A stretch of DNA of 5,178 nt, taken from positions 1-5,178 of the forward strand of contig JAAXXJ010000232.1 of NCBI GenBank assembly GCA_013334545.1, written 5' to 3'. Shown here one piece after another: positions 1 through 5,178 of the stretch. The notes under the pieces were generated by a model, which did no database searches, was not told the DNA's origin, and saw only the letters and a program-made list of their open reading frames with translations. This DNA comes from Nitrospirota bacterium. Lineage in GTDB: Bacteria; Nitrospirota; UBA9217. The position numbers and the translations under genes are program-made. Each line of letters begins with the position of its first letter. Position 1 is the stretch's first letter.

Positions 1-773
1 ATGGGCTGCATCCGCATCTTCATGACGCCGAGCTGCATGTCAGACGTGATCAGGTCCAGGAACGAAACGGCCTCGAGCAGGCTCTGCACATCATGATCGT
101 CGGTGTACTGGTGTTCGAGACGGTTCACGATGTTCAGCAGGCGGTTCCGCACGAGCACCACTTCGCCCGTAAGGTCCATGACCTTGTCTATCTTGCCCAC
201 ATCGACGCGCAGGGTCTGGAGGGCCTCTTTTTCCGCGACCTGAACCTCGACCGGGGCAGTGGCAGGCTCGGCGGTTGGGGTCCGGAGCTCGGAGGCTGGT
301 GACACGTGCTTGCTGTCTGTCGCTTGAGCACTGACACCTGACTCCTGATCCCTGGCCCCTGACGTCTGCGTCCCGGCAGCCGTCGTGGCATTTTCCAGGG
401 CTGTCTTGAGTTCCGACAGCAGGGGCGCCGTGCTCTCGGTCACGCCGTCCTTCTGCTTGACGTGCTTGAGCAGCAGCCGCAGCATGTCCACGCTCTTGAG
501 CACCACGTCCATGAGCTGCTTCGACATGCGGATCTCGCCTTCGCGGAGCTTCTTCATGATGTTCTCCGCATTGTGGGCGACGTCCACGATCGGCTGGAAC
601 CCCAGGAACCCGGCGGCGCCCTTGATGGTATGGACGCTCCGGAAGATCTGGTTCAGCATTTCCTTGTCCTCCCCTTTGATCTCCAGTTCGACGAAAAGGG
701 GGTCGATCCGGTCCAGGGTCTCCTCGGACTCGGTGATAAATTCGGCGATTATCTCTTCCATTTCATCAGGCAT
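1..773 (-). CDS. cheA: Chemotaxis histidine kinase CheA (N-terminal 257 residues, 3' end outside window)
   Basis: CheA autophosphorylates on a histidine in its Hpt domain and passes the phosphate to CheY (and CheB), within receptor-CheW-CheA arrays at the inner membrane. The reading frame is open from ATG 773 through position 1. Residues 1-125 form the Hpt (P1) domain; the phosphorylated histidine is His48 in VHTIKGAAGFLGF (47-59). Residues 129-184 are a low-complexity Ala/Thr/Pro/Glu-rich linker. From 186 the dimerisation domain (P3) begins, with LRVDVGKIDKVMDLTGEVV (188-206), RNRLL, and TSDMQLGVMKMRMQP (243-257). The ATP-binding (P4) and CheW-like (P5) domains should lie left of position 1. 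No P2 (CheY/CheB-docking) domain fits between P1 and P3. ATG 773 is preceded by GAGG at 783-780 with a 6-base spacer. The gene follows cheY after 59 bases. Identity is very secure; the P4/P5 content is inferred. Confidence 0.97.
   Translation of the reverse strand, partial: MPDEMEEIIAEFITESEETLDRIDPLFVELEIKGEDKEMLNQIFRSVHTIKGAAGFLGFQPIVDVAHNAENIMKKLREGEIRMSKQLMDVVLKSVDMLRLLLKHVKQKDGVTESTAPLLSELKTALENATTAAGTQTSGARDQESGVSAQATDSKHVSPASELRTPTAEPATAPVEVQVAEKEALQTLRVDVGKIDKVMDLTGEVVLVRNRLLNIVNRLEHQYTDDHDVQSLLEAVSFLDLITSDMQLGVMKMRMQP
317..372. repeat. Degenerate 7-base tandem repeat inside cheA
   Basis: The plus strand shows about eight consecutive 7-base units with consensus near CTGACNC. The five units from 331 to 365 are the clearest; for example 331-337 is CTGACAC and 338-344 is CTGACTC. 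The flanking units at 317-330 and 366-372 are more degenerate. The repeat falls in the CheA linker, roughly residues 134-152. Because 7 is not a multiple of 3, successive units are read in different frames, so the protein does not look repetitive at this scale. It may be a simple-sequence expansion tolerated in a disordered linker. Confidence 0.65.
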
Positions 774-805
774 GACGTACCTCGCTCGTTAGCTTGCATG
801 CTTGC

Positions 806-819
806 CAGCTGGACAGCTG
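806..819. other. Small inverted repeat between cheY and cheA
   Basis: CAGCT and AGCTG flank a 4-base loop (GGAC), giving a 5-bp perfect stem; the site also contains two CAGCTG palindromes. It lies in the 59-base gap (774-832) between the cheY stop and the cheA start. There is no U-tract after it in the direction of transcription, so it is not a convincing intrinsic terminator. It could be a weak mRNA structure between the two genes or chance. Confidence 0.3.
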
Positions 820-832
820 AGAAGCCTTGCGG

Positions 833-1222
833 TTACTTCCCCAGTTTCTCGAATATCTTGTCCATCTTCTCCTTGAAGACCTCGGCCGTGAACGGCTTCA
901 CGATGTAGTTGTTCACACCCGCCTGGATGGCGGTGACGACCTTGTCCTTCTCGGCCTCGGCGGTCACCATCAGGATCGGGAGGCTGCTGAGCTGGGGGTC
1001 CTTCCGGACCTCCTTCAGGAGCTGCAGTCCGTCCATGTTCGGCATGTTCCAGTCCGATACCATGAATCCATAGCTGCCGGCCTTCAATTTGACCAGGGCC
1101 GCGGCCCCGTCCTCGGCCTCCTCGATGTTCTCATAGCCGAGCTGCTTCAGGACGTTCTTCACGATCCGGCGCATGGTCGAAAAGTCATCGACGACGAGTA
1201 TTTTCATCTTCAGATCAGGCAT
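833..1222 (-). CDS. cheY: Chemotaxis response regulator CheY
   Basis: This is a single receiver domain of 129 residues, the same length as Escherichia coli CheY. Phosphorylated by CheA, CheY binds the flagellar switch (FliM) and changes the direction of motor rotation. All signature residues sit at the E. coli numbers: acidic pair Asp12-Asp13, phosphoacceptor Asp57 in SDWNMPNMDG (56-65), Thr87 in LMVTAEAEKD, Tyr106, and Lys109 in IVKPF. The stretch VVDDFSTMRRIVKN (10-23) and the C-terminal KIFEKLGK are also strongly E. coli-like. The start is ATG 1222, preceded by a strong Shine-Dalgarno; an internal ATG at codon 6 has no such site. The start overlaps the end of the upstream receiver gene by 8 bases, so the two are probably translationally coupled. 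It precedes cheA. Confidence 0.97.
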   Translation of the reverse strand: MPDLKMKILVVDDFSTMRRIVKNVLKQLGYENIEEAEDGAAALVKLKAGSYGFMVSDWNMPNMDGLQLLKEVRKDPQLSSLPILMVTAEAEKDKVVTAIQAGVNNYIVKPFTAEVFKEKMDKIFEKLGK

Positions 1223-1604
1223 TGGATCCTCCTTGTGCGAACATGTTCTTTAAGATGTGCCGGATGTTCTGGGTGACCGTCTCGGCGGTCACCGGTTTGA
1301 CGAGATAGCCGTTGACGCCCACGGACAGGGCGCGTTCACGTTCTTCGGGGTCAGCCTCGGTCGTGACCATCAGGATCGGGATCTCGGCCCGCGCCGGGTC
1401 GGCCCGGACGCTCTTGACGAACTCGATGCCGTCCATGTAGGGCATGTTCAGGTCGGTGATGATCAGGTTGGGGTTCTCCATCCCGATCTTCTCGATGCCG
1501 TCCAGGCCGTTCTCGGCATAGGCAACCGCGTATCCCTTGGCCTTCAGGAAGAGCCCGATCAGCTTTCGCGTTGTTGGATCGTCGTCTACGATCAAGATTT
1601 TCAT
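1215..1604 (-). CDS. Single-domain CheY-like response regulator
   Basis: This protein of 129 residues is one receiver domain with no output domain. It has the complete phosphorylation site: acidic residues Asp7-Asp9 in LIVDDDPTTRKL (4-15), phosphoacceptor Asp51 in ITDLNMPYMDG (49-59), Thr81 in LMVTTEAD, Tyr100, and Lys103 in LVKPV. It is therefore probably phosphorylated by a histidine kinase, most likely the adjacent CheA. It resembles its neighbour CheY but lacks CheY's FSTMRR and WNMPN segments, so it belongs to the broader CheY-like group. Motor output, phosphate sink or protein-partner signalling are all possible. ATG 1604 follows the cheR stop by 2 bases; AGAGGG at 1617-1612, inside cheR, is 7 bases upstream. 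The C-terminal tail AQGGSNA coincides with the cheY ribosome binding site. Receiver identity is certain; the specific role is not. Confidence 0.93.
   Translation of the reverse strand: MKILIVDDDPTTRKLIGLFLKAKGYAVAYAENGLDGIEKIGMENPNLIITDLNMPYMDGIEFVKSVRADPARAEIPILMVTTEADPEERERALSVGVNGYLVKPVTAETVTQNIRHILKNMFAQGGSNA
1228..1234 (-). promoter_or_regulatory. Shine-Dalgarno site of cheY
   Basis: On the minus strand, AAGGAGG lies 5 bases before ATG 1222. It is the strongest ribosome binding site in the window and decides the cheY start in favour of codon 1 over the ATG at codon 6. It lies inside the end of the upstream receiver gene, where it encodes part of the GlnGlyGlySer tail. Confidence 0.85.
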
Positions 1605-1606
1605 GG

Positions 1607-2425
1607 TTACACCCTCTGATAAACAACAACTTTATTGAACACCACCGGCTTGAAGGCACGAGTGACGCTGTGGAGACTTTCGGCCGAACCAATGACCAGG
1701 AATCCGCCGGGCCGCAGGCTGTCGTACAGCAGGGACACGACCTTCTGCTTGGCCTTATCGTCAAAATAGATGAGCACATTCCGGCAGAAGATCAGGTCCA
1801 TGCCCTGGACCGCGCGCATCCTGGCGGGGTCGATCAGGTTGATGTTCATGAAGCGGGCCATGGACTTGACGGCTATATCGAGCTCATGGGTCCAGCCGTT
1901 GCTCCTGAAGTACTTTGCAAGGTAGGGCGGCGGTACGCTGCGCACGGCGTAGGAGCCGTACACCGCCTTTTTGGCCGCTTCGATCACTTCGTTGCTGATG
2001 TCGGAGCCGAGCACCTCGATCCTGCTGCAGCTCCTTTTTTCGAGCAGCATCATGACGAGGGTATAGGCCTCCTCGCCGGTCGACGAAGCGGCGGACCAGA
2101 TCTTGATGTCCCTGGATTTTTTCTGCTCTATGATCTGGGGAATGATCGTATCGACGCAGACCGTGAGCTGCTGCGGCTCCCGGAAGAAGTAGGTCTCGTT
2201 CGTGGTGATGGCGTCGTACAATTTTGCCAGCTCGTCGCCGTTGCCGCTGAACCTGAGCAGGGAAAGATAGTCCTCATAGCTTTTGAGGTTCTTTTCCTCG
2301 AGCCGGGCCAGGAGCTTCTTCTCCACGAGGTACTTCTTGGTGTCGGCAACGTATATGCCGGACTTCTCGTAGATGAAATCCCTCAGCTGTTTGAAGACCG
2401 TATCGGACAATGCAACGTTCAGCAT
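1607..2425 (-). CDS. cheR: Chemoreceptor glutamate methyltransferase CheR
   Basis: CheR transfers methyl groups from S-adenosylmethionine to glutamates on methyl-accepting chemotaxis proteins, the adaptation arm of chemotaxis; it is cytoplasmic. The 272-residue length is typical of the family. Residues 1-65 form the helical N-terminal domain, followed by the family signature TTNETYFFRE (74-83). The SAM-binding domain shows motif I as WSAASSTGEEAYT (110-122), the acidic strand end GSDIS (140-144), FMNINLIDP (192-200), FCRNVLIYFD (213-222) and PGGFLVIGSAESL (239-251). No TPR or other extra domain is present. ATG 2425 overlaps the stop of the upstream HEAT-repeat gene as ATGCTGA, and TGGAG at 2435-2431 lies 5 bases before the start, so termination-reinitiation coupling is likely. 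The next gene starts 2 bases after its stop. The partner methylesterase CheB is not in the window. Confidence 0.96.
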   Translation of the reverse strand: MLNVALSDTVFKQLRDFIYEKSGIYVADTKKYLVEKKLLARLEEKNLKSYEDYLSLLRFSGNGDELAKLYDAITTNETYFFREPQQLTVCVDTIIPQIIEQKKSRDIKIWSAASSTGEEAYTLVMMLLEKRSCSRIEVLGSDISNEVIEAAKKAVYGSYAVRSVPPPYLAKYFRSNGWTHELDIAVKSMARFMNINLIDPARMRAVQGMDLIFCRNVLIYFDDKAKQKVVSLLYDSLRPGGFLVIGSAESLHSVTRAFKPVVFNKVVVYQRV

Positions 2426-4308
2426 GTCTGCTCCATGATCTGTGCGATCCGCTCACGGACCTGTTCGTTGGCGTGGTTCTGCAGAGCGCTGAGCGTGACC
2501 GCTTCGCTGTTCCCGAGCTGAACCAGCGCGTCTATGGCCGAAAGAACCACCGGCGGTTCTCTGTCGTAAAGCAGGGGGATGACGGCTTTGGCGGCATCGG
2601 GGTTCATCGAATCGCCGAGCGCCCTGACGGCGTAGAGCCTGACCCACATGTCGGTGTCGGCAAGGGCCTTTTTGTAAGTAGCGGGGCCGAGGTTCATGGA
2701 ACCCAGGGCAATGACCGCTGTTTTGCGCACTTCGGGGTCGCTGTCGCCGAGCGCCTCGGTCAGCCGCTGCTGACCCCGTCCGTCCTGCACCCGGTTCAGA
2801 TTCGACAGCGCGGCAACGCGGACATTCACATCCTGTTCTTGCGAGAGGGTCAGCAGCATGTCCGCGTCGCTGGTGGAGCGCGCGATGATCTCCCGGATGG
2901 CGGGCGCCAGGGCGGCAAGGCCGGCGAAGAGCCGGCGGGAATCTATTTGCAGCAGCGCCTGCACGTTGACCTCGAGAACGTCCTTATAATTCTCCACGTC
3001 CAGATGGCGCAGCAGGTGATCGAAGGAATCCTGATCGCGCATCCTGCCGAGAACGGAAAGAGCCGCGTTCCGCACGTGGCCGTCGCGGTCATCGACACAT
3101 TTCCGCAGCACGCGCAGCGTCTCCTCACCCGGCATCCCGGCAAGGGCCAGGACCGCCGCACGCCGGACCTCACGCAGGTCTCCCTCGAGGATTTTGATGA
3201 GCGTCGGCACGGCGTCGGCACACCGAAGCTGGCCGATCACCTCGACGGCGATCACCTGGGACCGGAACCCTGCTTCGGGATCGTTAATGAACTCGCTCAG
3301 CAACGGTCCGCAGCCGAATTTCGCAAGCGCCGTCTTCACCGCTGCCAGCCGTTCCTCGCTGTCGGGATCCGAGGGCTCCAGCGAACCGGCGATGTCGAGA
3401 ATGGTCGGGACGGCCCGTCCGTACTTGAGGTCCCTCAGCCCGGTGAGCGCAATAAGGCGGTCATCCCAATCGCCGGACCTGTACATTTCAACGAGCAGAT
3501 CGGCGACCTCGGCCATGGCGGGCGTCACGCCGATCTGCACGAGGCTCCTGATGAGGGAGGTCTTTTCCATGTCGCTTGCCTTCGGCAGCCGCGCAATGAG
3601 CATATCGCTTGAACGGCGTGACCCGATCTTGCCCAGGGTCTCGATGGCCGCGTACCGCAGCGTTTCAGAGGGGTTCCCCAGCAGGGCAAGCACCGCATCC
3701 ACCGACGATTCGTCCCGCATCAGGGCGAGCGATTCGAGCGCGGAAAAGCAGACCCACTCATTGTCCTTGAGCGCAGCAAGGAGCGCGGGCAGGCCTTCCC
3801 GGTAATCGAGCAGGCCGAGCGCACGAGCCGCAGCGGTCCGCGTGTTTTGGTTCGGGTCCGTTTCGAGCAGCCGCACGATATCCTGCGGATAATCGCACCA
3901 GCCGATATCGGCGACGAGGTCCACGGCGAAGGTGCGGATGTCGTCGTCCTTGTCAGCGAACAGCGGCCGCAGGAGCGGCACCGAATGCCGCCCGATCTGC
4001 CTCAGGATGATCCTGGCCGTGTTCCTGAGAAAGGGGCCTTCGCGCAGAAGCGGGATCGCCATGTAGGCGGTCACCTCGCCGCCGATGGCGGTGAGAGAGC
4101 GCATGGCCGCGTCCTGCACGCCGGTGTTCTCGTCGTGCAACGCCTTGATGAGCGGATAGATCGCCCGCTCATCAGAATCTCCCAGTGCCTCTGCAGCAGC
4201 ACGCCTCACCGATGGATCAGGGTCCGTAAGCATCTGTACCTGCTTGGAAAGCTCTTCGTCGGGTATCATGCAATAATCCTCTGTGGATCTCTTATCGTCA
4301 GATTGCAT
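2419..4308 (-). CDS. Large HEAT-repeat (PBS lyase HEAT-like) protein in the chemotaxis operon
   Basis: From ATG 4308 the protein has 629 residues and is built almost wholly of helical HEAT repeats. The inner-helix pattern (hydrophobic)-R-x-x-A-x-x-x-L recurs at about 30-31 residue spacing, for example VRRAAAEALG (34-43), VQDAAMRSL (64-72), VRRAAVLAL (381-389), VRNAALSVL (412-420), VRKTAVIAL (527-535) and VRLYAVRAL (556-564). I count about 19 repeats, less regular around 245-350 and 440-490. No signal peptide, membrane segment or catalytic motif is visible, so a cytoplasmic protein-binding superhelix is inferred. The HEAT-like family includes phycobilin lyase subunits, but no phycobilisome context exists here. 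The stop overlaps the cheR start by 7 bases, suggesting coupled expression and a chemotaxis-related scaffold or adaptor role. The start is uncertain: ATG 4308 follows AAAGGA by 4 bases; ATG 4269 (616 residues) follows AGAGGA by 7; TTG 4326 has no clear site. Confidence 0.9.
   Translation of the reverse strand: MQSDDKRSTEDYCMIPDEELSKQVQMLTDPDPSVRRAAAEALGDSDERAIYPLIKALHDENTGVQDAAMRSLTAIGGEVTAYMAIPLLREGPFLRNTARIILRQIGRHSVPLLRPLFADKDDDIRTFAVDLVADIGWCDYPQDIVRLLETDPNQNTRTAAARALGLLDYREGLPALLAALKDNEWVCFSALESLALMRDESSVDAVLALLGNPSETLRYAAIETLGKIGSRRSSDMLIARLPKASDMEKTSLIRSLVQIGVTPAMAEVADLLVEMYRSGDWDDRLIALTGLRDLKYGRAVPTILDIAGSLEPSDPDSEERLAAVKTALAKFGCGPLLSEFINDPEAGFRSQVIAVEVIGQLRCADAVPTLIKILEGDLREVRRAAVLALAGMPGEETLRVLRKCVDDRDGHVRNAALSVLGRMRDQDSFDHLLRHLDVENYKDVLEVNVQALLQIDSRRLFAGLAALAPAIREIIARSTSDADMLLTLSQEQDVNVRVAALSNLNRVQDGRGQQRLTEALGDSDPEVRKTAVIALGSMNLGPATYKKALADTDMWVRLYAVRALGDSMNPDAAKAVIPLLYDREPPVVLSAIDALVQLGNSEAVTLSALQNHANEQVRERIAQIMEQTC
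4277..4282 (-). promoter_or_regulatory. Possible ribosome binding site for an alternative HEAT-gene start
   Basis: AGAGGA on the minus strand lies 7 bases before ATG 4269, which is codon 14 of the chosen frame. The spacing is close to ideal, and the resulting protein would begin MIPDEELSKQ, directly at the first helical repeat. It competes with the site at 4313-4318. Confidence 0.45.
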
Positions 4309-4488
4309 CAATTCCTTTAATTGCAACCACTTGCGGCACGTTCGAACGGTTTCTCCGGACAGGATGAATGTTCTTGCCGGACGACCGGTCCCTGCGCTAT
4401 TCCCTCTTTGTGCATTTGGTTGTGCTTAATTCGCACGCTGCCCTGTGCACGTTGCCTTTTCGTCTTGTCCGGATCCGTCTTTCAAACG
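4309..4488. other. 180-base intergenic gap between fliA and the HEAT-repeat gene
   Basis: This is the longest non-coding stretch in the window. It contains several short perfect palindromes: CGTTCGAACG at 4339-4348, GACCGGTC at 4383-4390 and CGGATCCG at 4470-4477. It also has an imperfect inverted repeat, TCCGGACA at 4354-4361 against TGCCGGA at 4375-4381, with one bulged base. I find no match to a sigma-28 promoter, no sigma-54 GG-N10-GC element, no good sigma-70 pair, and no hairpin followed by a T-run on the minus strand. A promoter for the HEAT-cheR-cheY-cheA unit could be here but is not demonstrated. Confidence 0.5.
4313..4318 (-). promoter_or_regulatory. Possible ribosome binding site for the HEAT-repeat gene
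   Basis: AAAGGA on the minus strand lies 4 bases before ATG 4308, a somewhat short spacing. It supports ATG 4308 over the in-frame TTG at 4326, which has no recognisable site upstream. Confidence 0.45.
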
Positions 4489-5178
4489 CTACCGGTGTGC
4501 CGCCAGGTTCATCTGCGCCTTGAGCCTGATCAACGCCTGGTTATGGAGCTGGCAGACCCGCCCTTCGGTAAGGTTCAGGACCTTGCCGATCTCCTTCATG
4601 GTCAGCTCCTCCCAGTAGTAGAGCGACAGGAGGATCTTTTCCTTCTCCGGCAGCCCCTTGATGAGAAGGGCAAGTGCATCCCTCGTGGTGCTGTCCTCCA
4701 GAAGGTCCAGCGGGCTTTTCATGGTCTTGTCTGCGATGCACTCGGCCACATCCACATCGCTCTCTTCATGCATCCGGTCCCGGAAGTCCTCGAAGCTGTA
4801 GACCACTGCGCTGCTGGCGTTCTGGAGGATCTTGAAATACTCGTCGAGCGACAGACCGAGGTTCTTTGCCACCTCTTCTTCTTCGGGCAGACGGCCCAGG
4901 TCCTTCTCAAGCTGCTGGTGCGCCTTCTTGATCTGGCTCACCTTTGTTTTCAGGGACCGGGGCATCCAATCATGGGACCGCAGCTCGTCGAGCATGGCGC
5001 CTTTGATCCGGTATTCCGTGAAGGTGTTCAGTTTCACCCGTCCCTCGGTGTAACGCTGGAGCGCATCCAGAAGTCCCATGATCCCCACGCTGATAAGGTC
5101 CTCCACGGAGAGCTGGGGCGGCAGGCGATGCGACAGCCGGTAGGCCGTGTATTTGATAAAGGGAAGAGATTCGTTGAT
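4489..5178 (-). CDS. fliA: Flagellar RNA polymerase sigma factor FliA (sigma-28), N-terminus outside window
   Basis: FliA directs RNA polymerase to late flagellar and chemotaxis promoters and is normally held by the anti-sigma factor FlgM until the hook is complete. The frame is open to the right edge, giving 229 residues; perhaps 10-30 N-terminal residues are missing compared with the usual 235-265. A GTG at 5106 is in frame but is not the start, because conserved family sequence continues upstream: IKYTAYRLSHRLPPQLSVED (8-27 of the visible part). Region 2 contains DLISVGIMGLLDAL (27-40) and YRIKGAMLDELRSHDWMPRS (56-75), the FliA/WhiG signature. Region 3 follows around 77-125. Region 4 begins near 176 (LPEKEKILLSLYYWEELTMK) and ends in the helix-turn-helix EIGKVLNLTEGRVCQLHNQAL. 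The stop is TAG at 4491-4489. In many flagellar clusters flhA, flhF and flhG lie just upstream; they would be to the right of this window. Confidence 0.95.
   Translation of the reverse strand: MNESLPFIKYTAYRLSHRLPPQLSVEDLISVGIMGLLDALQRYTEGRVKLNTFTEYRIKGAMLDELRSHDWMPRSLKTKVSQIKKAHQQLEKDLGRLPEEEEVAKNLGLSLDEYFKILQNASSAVVYSFEDFRDRMHEESDVDVAECIADKTMKSPLDLLEDSTTRDALALLIKGLPEKEKILLSLYYWEELTMKEIGKVLNLTEGRVCQLHNQALIRLKAQMNLAAHR

Noticed and set aside
791..801. AGCTTGCATGC, resembling part of a cloning-vector polylinker
   Set aside because: Only 11 bases match what I recall of such polylinkers; the flanking bases differ and the reading context (cheY to cheA) is continuous, so chance or native sequence is far more likely than vector contamination.
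1571..2521. A 316-residue open frame on the plus strand, antisense to cheR
   Set aside because: The opposite strand encodes CheR with all family motifs; the plus-strand translation is the usual reverse-complement by-product.
2410..3612. A 400-residue open frame on the plus strand, antisense to the HEAT gene
   Set aside because: It is a shadow frame opposite a gene with clear periodic HEAT motifs and GC-rich codons. Its translation shows no recognisable domain and there is no convincing ribosome binding site.
2419..4308. Phycobilin lyase (CpcE/CpcF type) annotation for the HEAT protein
   Set aside because: The similarity rests only on the generic HEAT-like repeat; the length is far larger and the context is chemotaxis, not phycobilisomes.
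4354..4381. Imperfect hairpin as a fliA terminator
   Set aside because: The stem is only about 7 bp with a bulge and a 13-base loop, and no T-run follows on the minus strand.
4317..4415. A 32-codon minus-strand ORF (ATG 4415 to TAA 4317) in the fliA-HEAT gap
   Set aside because: It has no ribosome binding site, no recognisable motif, and its length is expected by chance in 180 bases.
5104..5106. GTG 5106 as the fliA start codon
   Set aside because: Conserved FliA sequence (IKYTAYRLSHRLPPQL) continues in frame upstream to the window edge, so the true start lies outside.

Overview
The window holds part of a flagellar motility and chemotaxis gene cluster from a Gram-negative-type, flagellated bacterium. 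All six genes lie on the minus strand, so transcription runs from right (5178) to left (1). Base composition is moderately GC-rich. The gene mix (FliA next to che genes, a CheA without the enteric P2 domain, many HEAT repeats) looks to me more like Nitrospirota or Desulfobacterota (Geobacter-like deltaproteobacteria) than Enterobacteria. That placement is an impression, not something the sequence proves.

In transcription order: (1) the flagellar sigma factor FliA (sigma-28), cut at its N-terminus by the right edge of the window; (2) a 180-base gap with several short palindromes but no promoter or terminator I can defend; (3) a cytoplasmic protein of about 630 residues made almost entirely of HEAT repeats (about 19 copies with a 30-31 residue period); (4) CheR, the chemoreceptor methyltransferase, overlapping the HEAT gene by 7 bases; (5) a single-domain CheY-like receiver, starting 2 bases after the cheR stop; (6) a canonical CheY, overlapping the previous gene by 8 bases; (7) after a 59-base gap, the first 257 codons of CheA, whose remainder lies beyond position 1. 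The CheA ORF has no stop inside the window but is unambiguous by its motifs.

How they work together: CheA is the histidine kinase that phosphorylates CheY to control the flagellar motor. CheR methylates receptors for adaptation, and FliA transcribes late flagellar and often chemotaxis genes. The extra receiver could be a second output, a phosphate sink or a regulator. The HEAT protein has no assigned role, but its stop codon lies within the cheR start region, so the two are probably translated together and it may be a scaffold or adaptor for the signalling apparatus.

The least ordinary points are the HEAT-repeat protein coupled to cheR, a degenerate 7-base tandem repeat that encodes part of the CheA linker, and the lack of a P2 domain in CheA. 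The core chemotaxis genes are otherwise conventional. I see no mobile elements, CRISPR arrays, tRNA or rRNA genes.
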